Below are positions 46,620-55,247 of a stretch of DNA of 64,000 nucleotides, piece by piece; the stretch's first letter is position 1; the number at the start of each line of letters is the position of its first letter. The notes under the pieces were generated by a model, which made no database searches, had not been told where the DNA came from, and worked only from the letters and a program-made list of their open reading frames with translations. A program made the translations under genes and the position numbers. Source of the DNA: Caldibacillus thermoamylovorans (GTDB taxonomy: Bacteria; Bacillota; Bacilli; Bacillales; Caldibacillaceae). The DNA is taken from the NCBI RefSeq assembly GCF_000751775.1, contig NZ_CCRF01000035.1:62001-126000 (forward strand), written 5' to 3'.

Positions 46620-47411
46620 ATGGGTAAGGAACGGATTGAGCAAAAATTTGCCGAAAAACTTGCGAGTGGTGAAAAATTATTTATTCCTTACATTATGGCG
46701 GGAGACGGTGGCCTTAATGTGTTGGAGGAGCGGATTTGCTTTTTAGCTGAATGCGGGGTTGCGGCGATTGAACTTGGAATCCCATTTTCTGACCCGACCG
46801 CCGATGGACCAACGATTCAAAAGGCCGGGGTTAGAGCATTAAAAAATGGTACGACTTTAGCGGGTGTTTTGGAAATACTTGAAAGTTTTAAAACAAGAAG
46901 AGAAGTTCCCGTCATCCTTATGACATATATAAATCCGATATTTCATTACGGTTTGGAAAGATTTGCCAAAGCTTGTGTGCGGGCCGGTGTTGATGGTGTG
47001 ATTATTCCGGATGTTCCATTAGAAGAGGAAGATTTGATTGCTGGGTTTTTGCATCAACACGGGATTGCATTTATCAGACTTGTTGCATTAACGAGTCCAA
47101 AAGAGCGAGTTGTTGAAATTGCTCGCCGTTCAGAAGGGTTCCTGTATGCAGTTTCGGTTATGGGGACAACCGGTGTGAGACAACATCATGATGAGCATGT
47201 AAAAGAGTATTTGCAAACATTAAAAGAAGTAAGTCCTGTCCCGGTTTTGGCAGGATTCGGGGTTTCTAATGGGGAACAAGCCCGTGACCTAGGCGAATAT
47301 TGTGACGGGGTTATCGTTGGCAGTAAAATTGTTGATTTATTCAATGAAGGAAAAATAAAGGAGATTCAAGAATTGATTAAAGACAGTTTGATGACCCGGT
47401 CGAAAGCTTAG
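46620..47411 (+). CDS. trpA: Tryptophan synthase alpha chain
   Basis: A 263-residue barrel: LFIPYIMAGDGGL, IELGIPFSDPTADGPTIQKA (catalytic Glu and Asp), GVDGVIIPDVPLEE, YAVSVMGTTGVR, GFGVSNGEQA. Last gene of the operon; no hisC, tyrA or aroE follows. Its last codons and stop reappear 67 bp downstream. Confidence 0.95.
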   Translation: MGKERIEQKFAEKLASGEKLFIPYIMAGDGGLNVLEERICFLAECGVAAIELGIPFSDPTADGPTIQKAGVRALKNGTTLAGVLEILESFKTRREVPVILMTYINPIFHYGLERFAKACVRAGVDGVIIPDVPLEEEDLIAGFLHQHGIAFIRLVALTSPKERVVEIARRSEGFLYAVSVMGTTGVRQHHDEHVKEYLQTLKEVSPVPVLAGFGVSNGEQARDLGEYCDGVIVGSKIVDLFNEGKIKEIQELIKDSLMTRSKA

Positions 47412-47497
47412 CAATAAGAAACAAGGCACGGTTGCCATAAATCCAACCATCGCTGCAGTTGCTGCGTCGAAAGCTTAGTAATAAGTAACATGGCACT
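47396..47497. repeat. 67-bp tandem duplication of the trpA 3' end
   Basis: CGAAAGCTTAGCAATAAGAA + ACAAGGCAC (47401, containing the trpA stop) recurs as CGAAAGCTTAGTAATAAGTA + ACATGGCAC (47468). The step is 67 bp with few differences, so this copy is fairly recent. Confidence 0.85.
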
Positions 47498-47553
47498 ACA
47501 TCCATATCTTTCGCAGGTCGTTAAGTTAAGGGCACCAACCTCATACAAAAAAT

Positions 47554-47592
47554 AACCCTTCTAAAAGTTGTTTGCCAACTTTTAGAAGGGTT
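47554..47592. terminator. Bidirectional terminator between trpA and pdxT
   Basis: Perfect 17-bp stem AACCCTTCTAAAAGTTG (47554-47570) / CAACTTTTAGAAGGGTT (47576-47592). T-rich on the plus strand (AAGTTTTGTTT); on the minus strand it is followed by ATTTTTTG. Confidence 0.9.
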
Positions 47593-47599
47593 AAGTTTT

Positions 47600-47700
47600 G
47601 TTTGGCTAAGCTTTTTGTGATGTATTTGTTTTCCGAAGTTCCGGAAGCGTTTCGTAAATCTAAGCCTTTTGGAATGTTTTTGTTTTGCTTTCTTTAACCA
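47600..47700. repeat. 54-bp tandem duplication of the pdxT 3' end
   Basis: Plus-strand form: CTAAGCCTTTTGGAATGTTT + TTGTTTTGC (47660, last codons and stop of pdxT) recurs as CTAAGCTTTTTGTGATGTAT + TTGTTTTCC at 47606, a step of 54 bp. Confidence 0.75.
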
Positions 47701-48262
47701 TTTCCACAAAAAGCTCAAGAAAGCGGGAATCCTCTGTCAATTCCGGATGAAAGGCCGTCGTTAATAAATGGCCTTGTCTGGCAGCAACAATATGACCATC
47801 TACCTCTGCCAATACTTCTACTCCACCGCCAACTTTTTTAATATACGGTGCACGAATAAAAACAGCATGAAAAGGGGAATCAAATCCGGCAACTTCAAGG
47901 TCGGCTTCAAAACTTTCCCGCTGACGACCAAAGGCATTTCTTTTAACAACAATATCCATGAGGCCAAGATGGACAACTTCCGACCCTTCAAGCTCTTTTG
48001 CTAAAAGAACCATCCCGGCACAAGTACCGAATATCGGTTTCTGCTCTTTGGAAAATTGTATCAACGGCTCAAAAAATCCGTATTGGTTAATTAATTTTCG
48101 CATGGTGGTACTTTCTCCGCCGGGGAAAATAAGCCCGTCAATTTCATTTAGTTGAGAAGGCCGCTTCACAATGATTGCGTGAATTCCTAATGATTCGACT
48201 TGTTTCACATGTTCTTCAACGGCTCCTTGTAACCCTAAAACACCAATTGTTAAATCACTCAT
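47660..48262 (-). CDS. pdxT: Pyridoxal 5'-phosphate synthase glutaminase subunit
   Basis: A 200-residue glutaminase feeding ammonia to Pdx[23 protein letters not shown], nucleophile in [10 protein letters not shown] (about 78), RAPYI and HPELTED (about 171). ATG follows AAGGAAGTGAG. It lies downstream of pdxS on the minus strand. Confidence 0.95.
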   Translation of the reverse strand: MSDLTIGVLGLQGAVEEHVKQVESLGIHAIIVKRPSQLNEIDGLIFPGGESTTMRKLINQYGFFEPLIQFSKEQKPIFGTCAGMVLLAKELEGSEVVHLGLMDIVVKRNAFGRQRESFEADLEVAGFDSPFHAVFIRAPYIKKVGGGVEVLAEVDGHIVAARQGHLLTTAFHPELTEDSRFLELFVEMVKESKTKTFQKA

Positions 48263-48379
48263 TTATCTCACTTCCTTTACATTAGGCTATAATTCAGTTT
48301 GTTTAAAAATCATAACCGGAGATTTTCCAGTTGAGTAAAATTCGTTATGAAAGGGATCATTTGGCACCTTTAAGTAACC

Positions 48380-49267
48380 TTACCAACCGCGTTCTTGCAT
48401 TCTTTCTTCGGCAGCCAATGTTGAAATTTCAATTCCTTTCATAGGTGTGCCAAGATCTTTAGACAGTTTGGCAATTAAATCATAGTCTTGATAATAAGTC
48501 GTAGCCTGAACAATGGCACTGGCAAATTTCTCAGGTGTTTCCGATTTAAAAATACCGGAACCGACAAATACACCGTCAGCACCTAATTCCATCATCAATG
48601 CTGCATCAGCCGGTGTTGCCACGCCCCCTGCTGCAAAATTAACAACCGGAAGTCGACCGGCCTCTTTAATTTGTTTTAACACTTCAAATGGGGCACCGAG
48701 ATTTTTTGCCTCAGTCATTAGTTCATCGTCGTTCATATTTACTACTTTACGAACCTGTGCATTAACTTTGCGAATATGACGAACGGCTTCAACAATGTTA
48801 CCGGTTCCGGGTTCACCTTTTGTCCGAAGCATGGCAGCCCCTTCACCAATCCGGCGGGCTGCTTCCCCCAGATCACGGCAGCCGCAAACAAACGGAACGG
48901 TAAACTCACTTTTTAAAATATGAAACTCATCGTCAGCCGGAGTCAGTACTTCACTTTCATCAATGTAATCAACGCCCATAGCTTCCAAAACTCGTGCTTC
49001 AACAATATGACCGATTCGAGCTTTAGCCATAACCGGGATTGATACGGCATTCATTACTTCCTCAATAACCCTGGGATTTGCCATTCTCGCTACACCACCT
49101 GCTGCACGAATATCCGATGGAACCCGCTCTAAAGCCATTACGGCAACCGCTCCGGCAGCTTCAGCGATTTTTGCTTGTTCCGCATTGACCACGTCCATAA
49201 TGACGCCGCCTTTTTGCATTTGCGCCATCCCTCTTTTTACTTTATCTGTACCAACTAATTTCTCCAT
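48380..49267 (-). CDS. pdxS: Pyridoxal 5'-phosphate synthase subunit PdxS
   Basis: A 295-residue barrel that makes PLP from ribose 5-phosphate, glyceraldehyde 3-phosphate and ammonia: [86 protein letters not shown] 49267 is chosen because GGAG is 8 nt upstream; GTG 49276 would be too close. Divergent from pdxR. Confidence 0.96.
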   Translation of the reverse strand: MEKLVGTDKVKRGMAQMQKGGVIMDVVNAEQAKIAEAAGAVAVMALERVPSDIRAAGGVARMANPRVIEEVMNAVSIPVMAKARIGHIVEARVLEAMGVDYIDESEVLTPADDEFHILKSEFTVPFVCGCRDLGEAARRIGEGAAMLRTKGEPGTGNIVEAVRHIRKVNAQVRKVVNMNDDELMTEAKNLGAPFEVLKQIKEAGRLPVVNFAAGGVATPADAALMMELGADGVFVGSGIFKSETPEKFASAIVQATTYYQDYDLIAKLSKDLGTPMKGIEISTLAAEERMQERGW

Positions 49268-49454
49268 TTTCCCCACTCCATTTCTTTTAAGTATTCTTTT
49301 GCATTAACGGTCACTAAATCTTCCCCATAAGGCTTAGGAAAATCAAAGAAGCAAAGGTAGATGATAAGCGCCCGTAAAATGCCCGATTGGTTTGAACCAA
49401 TACAATGTTTTAATATATTGCATTTTTAGAAGTTTACTATATTATAGAAAGTAC

Positions 49455-49476
49455 CTGATACCATTAAAAGTGTCAG
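49455..49476. promoter_or_regulatory. Putative PdxR operator
   Basis: Inverted repeat CTGATAC (49455-49461) / GTGTCAG (49470-49476), one mismatch, in the pdxS-pdxR intergenic region. A MocR-type regulator is encoded alongside, so it is a natural target. Confidence 0.5.
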
Positions 49477-49513
49477 TTTTTATAAAATTAACCATGCCAG
49501 TGAGGTGATTCAA

Positions 49514-50911
49514 ATGGATATGTTATCCATTCACATTGAACGTACTAGTGATACCCCCATTTACGAGCAGTTATACATTTATATAAAAAAAGAAATTGCT
49601 TCTGGAAAAATAACTTTTGGTGAAAAATTACCTTCCAAACGTAAATTGGCCGAGTTTCTAAAAATTAGCCAAAATACAGTGGAAACCGCTTATGAACAGT
49701 TGGTGGCAGAAGGGTATGTGGAAAGTGTTCCGAGAAAAGGTTATTTTGTCCAAGCCTATGAGGATTTAGAGTATGTTCAAAAGGAAATGACGAATACATC
49801 CCGTGAGCAACAACCCATTATACAAATGAAGTATCACTTTCATCCGGGCTGGGTCGATACCGAACATTTCCCCTTTGAAAAATGGCGCAAATATGCAAAG
49901 CAAACAATGGAAAAAGAAAACCGGCATTTATTGTTAGCAGGAAATCAACAGGGAGAATATGAGCTGAGGAAAGAAATTTGTCAATATTTATTTCAAGCAA
50001 GGGGTGTTCATTGCAGCCCGGAACAAATAGTCATCGGTGCCGGTTTAGAAATTTTATTGCAACAATTAATACTATTGCTTAATAAACGAACCGTCTATGG
50101 TGTGGAAGATCCGGGTTATCATGTTATTTCTCATCTCTTGAAAAAATATGAGTACCATGTTCTGCCGCTTGAGGTTGATGAGGAAGGAGTGAATGTGGGA
50201 GAAATTGAAGAAAAGAATATTAATGTCATTTATGTTACACCGTCCCACCATTTCCCATACGGGTCGATTCTTTCCGTAAACCGGCGTACAAAGCTGTTGA
50301 ACTGGGCTGCTGCAAGACCTAATCGTTTTATTATTGAGGATGACTATGACAGTGAATTTCGCTATAGCGGAAAGTCCATTCCGTCACTGCAAAGCATGGA
50401 TCAAAACGGGAAAGTGATTTATTTGGGAACTTTTTCAAAATCATTAATGCCATCTATTCGGATCAGTTATATGGTCCTGCCTGATTCTTTATTGCAAAAA
50501 TATAAAAAAGAACTCACCTTTTATCAATGTTCCGTTTCGAGAATTGATCAGCATATTCTAACCGAATTTATGCGGAACGGGGACTTTGAAAAACATTTGA
50601 ATCGAATGCGGAAAATATACCGGCGAAAATTAGAGAAGGTACTTGATTTACTTAAACCGTATCAAGAATTAACGGTGTCCGGTGCCCATTCCGGATTTCA
50701 TCTCGTTTTAGAAGTGAATAACGGGTTAAAGGAAAAAGAACTTGTCGATCGCGCGCTTCAGGCTGGTCTTAAAGTGTATCCAGTTTCGGCATACTCCATT
50801 ATTAAAAGGGAGGAAACCCTGCCAAAAATTGTTCTTGGATTTGCCGGAATTCCTGAAAAAGAATTGGGCACGGCCATTAAGTTGTTGCTAAAAAGTTGGA
50901 AGATATTTTAA
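49514..50911 (+). CDS. pdxR: PdxR, MocR-type PLP-binding transcriptional regulator
   Basis: A 465-residue fusion of an N-terminal GntR winged helix (PIYEQLYIYIKKEI ... LPSKRKLAEFLKISQNTVETAYEQL) with a class I aminotransferase-like domain (ARPNRFIIEDDYDSEF, PLP lysine in GTFSKSLMPSIRISYM, about 308). ATG 49514 follows GAGGTG. It is divergent from pdxST, the standard arrangement where PdxR activates PLP synthesis and represses itself. Confidence 0.93.
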   Translation: MDMLSIHIERTSDTPIYEQLYIYIKKEIASGKITFGEKLPSKRKLAEFLKISQNTVETAYEQLVAEGYVESVPRKGYFVQAYEDLEYVQKEMTNTSREQQPIIQMKYHFHPGWVDTEHFPFEKWRKYAKQTMEKENRHLLLAGNQQGEYELRKEICQYLFQARGVHCSPEQIVIGAGLEILLQQLILLLNKRTVYGVEDPGYHVISHLLKKYEYHVLPLEVDEEGVNVGEIEEKNINVIYVTPSHHFPYGSILSVNRRTKLLNWAAARPNRFIIEDDYDSEFRYSGKSIPSLQSMDQNGKVIYLGTFSKSLMPSIRISYMVLPDSLLQKYKKELTFYQCSVSRIDQHILTEFMRNGDFEKHLNRMRKIYRRKLEKVLDLLKPYQELTVSGAHSGFHLVLEVNNGLKEKELVDRALQAGLKVYPVSAYSIIKREETLPKIVLGFAGIPEKELGTAIKLLLKSWKIF

Positions 50912-51021
50912 GAGAATGATTTAAGCAATTTTGTCCGGTAACAAAAATATTAAGGAAAATTCATAAAATACGGGTGATTTTCCGTTATAGAGCGATTTAA
51001 AAACTGATATTAAATGGTAAT

Positions 51022-51060
51022 AAGAAAAGCAGACTCATAAGCAAGAGTCCGCTTTTTCTT
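51022..51060. terminator. Terminator between pdxR and the nitroreductase gene
   Basis: AAGCAGACTC (51027-51036) / GAGTCCGCTT (51045-51054), one mismatch, T-rich on both strands. Confidence 0.75.
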
Positions 51061-51063
51061 TCG

Positions 51064-51630
51064 TTAGTCAAACCAAATTGTTTTTTCCTCTGCCGGTGTC
51101 CGAACGGCTTTAATTTCGAAATCCTTTTTCGGATAGCCGAGATAAATGAGTCCGATTATTTTATCATTTTCCTCTAACTTCAAGTAAGGCCTCAATTCCG
51201 GTTCATGGGCGATATCGCCGGTTCTGACAATCGTGGCTAATCCTTTTTCCGTCGCAGCCAAGAGGAAGTTTTGCAGGACACAACCACAAGCGGCAATTTC
51301 TTCAATTTCCGGAACTTTTCCTGATGGACTAACTGCCAATGCAATAATAACCGGTGCACGCAGCGGACCTTTTGCCGCTTTTTCAATTTTTTGTTTGGCT
51401 TCTTCTTCGCTTAAACCTGTTGATTTTTCCTTGGTAATACGTGCCATTTCTTCACCGAGTTTAACCCGGCCTTCCCCTTTAATGACCCGGAATTTCCATG
51501 GTTCTGTTTTTTTATGATTCGGTGCCCAGACGGCAATATCGAGTAATTCTTTAACCACTTCATCCGGAACATCTTTTTCATCAAGTGCACCAATGGAACG
51601 GCGCGATTTAATTAATTCAACTAATTCCAT
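51064..51630 (-). CDS. Nitroreductase-family FMN oxidoreductase
   Basis: A 188-residue flavoprotein with the FMN-binding start ELIKSRRSI, AVWAPNHKKTEPWKFRVI, and IGLIYLGYPKKD near the C-terminus. Similar to Bacillus YdgI-type NAD(P)H-dependent nitroreductases; the substrate is unknown. ATG 51630 follows GGGAGGAA; the longer frame has no ribosome binding site. Confidence 0.88.
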   Translation of the reverse strand: MELVELIKSRRSIGALDEKDVPDEVVKELLDIAVWAPNHKKTEPWKFRVIKGEGRVKLGEEMARITKEKSTGLSEEEAKQKIEKAAKGPLRAPVIIALAVSPSGKVPEIEEIAACGCVLQNFLLAATEKGLATIVRTGDIAHEPELRPYLKLEENDKIIGLIYLGYPKKDFEIKAVRTPAEEKTIWFD

Positions 51631-51858
51631 TTGTGATTCCTCCCTGTATATTCCATTACCCTTTAAGTATATGATTCTCAAGGATTTCATTCAATTTATG
51701 TGATTTTAAAAATTTTTGCAGTACATTTAGTCAAAACGATTGTTAAATCTGTATTTACTAAAAACTGATTCATTCCGCCCATTCTGTTTCAGAACATGTA
51801 CCTAATAATGAAATGAGCCATATAATGCGATTGAGAAAAATTGAAAGGGGAAAGGAAA

Positions 51859-52029
51859 ATGGATGGTATGTCCCGACAAACACTTGCATGGCATGAAACA
51901 ATGGGACTTCATGAATTAGTTGCTTCTCAATCGATTGGCTTAATGAAGTTAAAAATGGGATTACGAAATATTGATGACATGCGAAAAAATAGGAATAAAC
52001 AGCAAAAAGAGGGGAATATTAACATCTAG
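51859..52029 (+). CDS. Short CotF-like spore coat protein, possibly truncated
   Basis: The 56-residue product opens with [19 protein letters not shown] and [16 protein letters not shown], the N-terminus of CotF/YraF-like spore coat proteins, which normally continue with helical ferritin-like sequence. Here it ends soon after in [12 protein letters not shown] follows GGGGAAAGG. It may be a short member or a truncated gene. Confidence 0.6.
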   Translation: MDGMSRQTLAWHETMGLHELVASQSIGLMKLKMGLRNIDDMRKNRNKQQKEGNINI

Positions 52030-52056
52030 TTTGAACAACTGTTAAATCGAAAAAAT

Positions 52057-52347
52057 GTGGTGGATTTTGTGGAAAAAGTTGAAGTAGGCGAAGTTTTTAC
52101 AATTAGTGATGAAGCAGGAGAAGAAAACGAGGTTGAGGTTTTAGCTGCATTTCCTGTTGATGGAGTTGAATATGTAGCGGTTAGTTTTACTGAGGACTTA
52201 CAGGAAGAAACCGATGAGGGTATCGACATCTTTTTATTGAAAGTAGACGAAGAGGGAGATTTAGCGGCAATCGGTTCCGATGAAGAATTCGATAAAGTTT
52301 CACAAGCATTTGACCAGATTATGGAAGAGGAAGAAGGCGGAGAATAA
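52057..52347 (+). CDS. DUF1292 family acidic protein
   Basis: A 96-residue, strongly acidic protein of the DUF1292/YrzB type (FTISDEAGEENEVEVLAAFPVDGVEYVAVSF). The start is uncertain: GTG 52057 lacks a ribosome binding site, whereas GTG 52069 has GGTGG 5 nt upstream. Function unknown. It ends in EEEEGGE just before the convergent helicase gene. Confidence 0.75.
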   Translation: MVDFVEKVEVGEVFTISDEAGEENEVEVLAAFPVDGVEYVAVSFTEDLQEETDEGIDIFLLKVDEEGDLAAIGSDEEFDKVSQAFDQIMEEEEGGE

Positions 52348-52369
52348 CATTTTCTCCGCCTTCTTTATG

Positions 52370-53515
52370 CTATTTATGAGGATTTTTTTTCACATCCACC
52401 ATTTTCCCTTTATACAATTCTTTCCTACTTATTTTCACATTCAATTCCTTGCTCATCTTTTTTAAAAAACTTTCTTCTCGTGCATTGACGAGCGAAATAA
52501 CCGTTCCTGTTTTACCCATTCGCCCTGTGCGTCCGGATCTGTGCAAATATTGCCCCTCTGTACTTGGAAAATCGACATGAATGACAGTAGCAATATCAGG
52601 AATATCGAGACCTCTTGCCGCTACATCGGTTGTTAGGAGGAGAGGGGCAGCGCCGGAGCGGAATTGAGTCAGTGCCGTTTTTCGTTCCATTTTATTTCTT
52701 TCACTCGTTAAAACCGCAAGCTTTAATCCATGATAGGTAAGTTTTTCAGCGGCTTCCTCAACTTTAACGGTATTCTTGAAAAAAGCAATGGTTCGCCCCG
52801 GATTTGTATGCATGATTTTTCGGAGCAAATCGATCTTTTCCCGCTGCTCACATGTTATATATTGATGCTGAATAGTTGCATTTTCAGGTTGTGTTTGAAT
52901 CCGAATTATTTCCGAATTATTCATGAGCTCACGGGCGATTTCTTCTGTTTCTTTCGTAATGGTTGCTGAAAAAACGAGCAGTTGTCGGTCTCTCAAAGTA
53001 GAATGAATGATATTTTTTACTTCAGCTAAATGCTCCCGGGAAAGAAGTCTGTCCGCCTCATCAACAACCACGGTTCTCACTTCATGCATTTTCATTTTTT
53101 TCATTTTAATTAATTCGTACATCCGACCGGTTGTACCGATAACAATTTGTGGTCGGCTTTTTAGCTTTTCTACTTGTTTCTTTAGATTTGCCCCGCCAAT
53201 GAAAGAATAACTTACGATTTCGGTTCCTTTCGTAAATTTTCGAACCTCGTCCAAAATTTGCATCGCCAGTTCACGGGACGGGACAAGAATGACCGCTTGG
53301 ATGTCTTTTTTGTCCTCATTTAATCGCTCCAGTATCGGAATTATGTAGGCTAATGTTTTCCCGGTTCCTGTCGGTGATTCTGCAATTACATCTTTTCCGG
53401 CTAAAATAAGTGGAACAGTCTGCTTTTGGATCAATGTTGCGTCGGTAAAGCCCGATTTCTCCCAATTTTCCTGTAAAAATGGTTTCATTTGTTGCAAGGC
53501 AGTCCAGTTTGCCAT
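52370..53515 (-). CDS. DEAD-box RNA helicase (YfmL/CshC-like)
   Basis: A 381-residue helicase core with little extension: AESPTGTGKTLAY (motif I), PSRELAMQI, VVVDEADRLL (motif II), FSATI (motif III), TTDVAARGLDIP and HRSGRTGRMGK (motif VI). Size and short C-terminus fit YfmL, linked to ribosome assembly and cold growth. ATG 53515 is preferred with AAAGG 9 nt upstream. Confidence 0.9.
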   Translation of the reverse strand: MANWTALQQMKPFLQENWEKSGFTDATLIQKQTVPLILAGKDVIAESPTGTGKTLAYIIPILERLNEDKKDIQAVILVPSRELAMQILDEVRKFTKGTEIVSYSFIGGANLKKQVEKLKSRPQIVIGTTGRMYELIKMKKMKMHEVRTVVVDEADRLLSREHLAEVKNIIHSTLRDRQLLVFSATITKETEEIARELMNNSEIIRIQTQPENATIQHQYITCEQREKIDLLRKIMHTNPGRTIAFFKNTVKVEEAAEKLTYHGLKLAVLTSERNKMERKTALTQFRSGAAPLLLTTDVAARGLDIPDIATVIHVDFPSTEGQYLHRSGRTGRMGKTGTVISLVNAREESFLKKMSKELNVKISRKELYKGKMVDVKKNPHK

Positions 53516-53864
53516 GATAATCATCCTTTTTCATGTTTCTTTTCAGTGTCTTCTATTGTATAGGATTTATAAGGAAAGTACAAAATTTGCATTAAATTGT
53601 TCATCTTAAGGAAAATTGGCTATTGTTTTAAAGGCGAATTCAAATTATACTTAAACTTACAATTATTATATATTGGTTATTCTATTATTATATGGAAAAA
53701 TTATTTTGTGCCGCCAAATGAGAGCCGATCGCCGGATCAGGTAATTGGCACTTAAGTCCCATATAAGTTACTAACCTTGAAGATACCATCTTCAGGGATT
53801 TTAACAATTTATCATCTACCGTAAAATTAGTAAAGATAGCCTTTTTAAGGGGGGAGTTTAAATA
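53516..53864. other. Intergenic region between helicase and MFS genes
   Basis: AT-rich, no gene seen. GTGCCGCCAAAT (53708) and ATTGGCAC can pair around a GC-rich centre, and a strong Shine-Dalgarno AAGGGGGGAG sits at 53847-53856. I cannot match it to a known riboswitch. Confidence 0.4.
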
Positions 53865-53936
53865 ATATTTTTTCAATTTCACCGGACGATTAAAATTCGA
53901 ATTATTGAATCTTTCTTAAGTACGGCAATTAGTAAT

Positions 53937-55106
53937 ATGATTTTTCCATTCATGGCCATCTACTTGTCGAATCACTTTGGCGTAAAAATTACCGGAATTC
54001 TTCTTCTTGTCAATGTTTTTATCGGCATTGCTTTATCGTTTTTTGGCGGTTATGTTTCTGACCGTTTTGGCCGGAAGAAATTAATCGTTTTTGCGGAAAT
54101 GTTACGGTTTTTCGCTTTTACAGTTATGATGATTTGTAATTCCCCTTGGTTTACGTCACCGCTAATTACCTATTTCATGATGACGATTAACACAATTTGC
54201 TGGTCATTGGGTGGTCCGGCAAATCAAGCAATGTTGATTGATGTCAGTAAACCCGATGAGCGAAAATATATGTTTTCCATTATGTATTGGGCGAATAATT
54301 TATCGATTGCAATTGGAGGGTCACTCGGCGGATTTCTTTTTAAAGATTACCTTTTTGAATTGTTAATTGCTTTGTCAATAACTGCACTTATTACTGTTAT
54401 ACTTATTGTCTTTTTTATTGATGAGAGCTATGTTCCGGAACAAGTTGCAGATCAGAAAGTTTTTCAGCATATATGTCAAATGTTGCGCAATTATCGGGAA
54501 GTTTTCCGGGATCATCTGTTCATTCTGTATTGTATGGCCATTGTTTTCGTTATGTCATTAGAGTTTCAATTGAGTAATTATGTCGGAATTCGATTAGAAA
54601 GCGAAATGCCGGTACAACGATTTCTTTGGTGGGAACTTGATGGCATTGAGATGACCGGTCTTTTGCGGACGGAAAATACTGTACTTGTCGTATTAATGGC
54701 TTTATTTGCTGCAAAAATGGTTTCACGCTTCAAAGATCGTCATGTGATTATTCTCGGATCGTTCGTCTTTGTCGCTGGGTATGCTTATATATCCTACTCG
54801 AACAATATTCCATTTTTATTTATCGCAATGGTATTAGCCTCTGTTGCCGAGGTTGTCCGTGTTCCGGTTGAGCAAAACTATCAAGCAAGTCTCCCGCCGG
54901 TTCACGCCAGAAGTTCCTATTTAGCTGTCAGTGGGATGGGATATAATTTGGCTCAATTGATCTGTTCCATCACAGTTATGATAAGTGCGTATTTAAATAA
55001 TTTGGCTACAACTGTTTTTATTGCCGCTATCGGATTTTTTGGTGTGTTTATTTTCATGAAAATCGGATCGGCACTCGATCATCGTGTAAAAAAATCCGCT
55101 GCCTAA
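53937..55106 (+). CDS. MFS transporter, start codon unclear
   Basis: A 389-residue-plus transporter of the multidrug MFS type with motif A as GGYVSDRFGRKKL and about 12 helices. The frame remains open and family-like upstream of this ATG (FHRTIKIRIIESFLSTAIS) back to 53862, and a strong AAGGGGGGAG (53847-53856) precedes it, but no ATG, GTG or TTG is available there; the best-spaced codon is ATA 53865. So translation may use a non-standard start, or the start was lost by mutation and a shortened protein is made. The central loop holds a duplicated-looking hydrophilic stretch (VPEQVADQKVFQ). Confidence 0.8.
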   Translation: MIFPFMAIYLSNHFGVKITGILLLVNVFIGIALSFFGGYVSDRFGRKKLIVFAEMLRFFAFTVMMICNSPWFTSPLITYFMMTINTICWSLGGPANQAMLIDVSKPDERKYMFSIMYWANNLSIAIGGSLGGFLFKDYLFELLIALSITALITVILIVFFIDESYVPEQVADQKVFQHICQMLRNYREVFRDHLFILYCMAIVFVMSLEFQLSNYVGIRLESEMPVQRFLWWELDGIEMTGLLRTENTVLVVLMALFAAKMVSRFKDRHVIILGSFVFVAGYAYISYSNNIPFLFIAMVLASVAEVVRVPVEQNYQASLPPVHARSSYLAVSGMGYNLAQLICSITVMISAYLNNLATTVFIAAIGFFGVFIFMKIGSALDHRVKKSAA

Positions 55107-55116
55107 ATTAGCTCAT

Positions 55117-55153
55117 ACTAGACTTGGGACATCTTGTCTTGGGTCTAGTTTTA
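55117..55153 (+). terminator. Terminator of the MFS gene
   Basis: ACTAGAC (55117-55123) pairs with GTCTAGT (55143-55149), with inner GGGACA/TGTC pairing, followed by TTTTAT. Confidence 0.75.
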
Positions 55154-55247
55154 TAAAAAGTTATATAATACCTTGTTCGTTTTATTGTAAAATAATAATT
55201 AACCGCTAAATTGCAAGATTATATAGAATTAGTTGGAGGAAGTATAT

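Noticed and set aside
53700-53860. Riboswitch upstream of the MFS gene
   Set aside because: Some pairing is possible, but no conserved core of a known class (TPP, FMN, M-box, yybP, ydaO, ykkC) is present.
53688-53882. 64-codon minus-strand ORF between the helicase and MFS genes
   Set aside because: No ribosome binding site, no family resemblance, and it runs antisense across the MFS leader.
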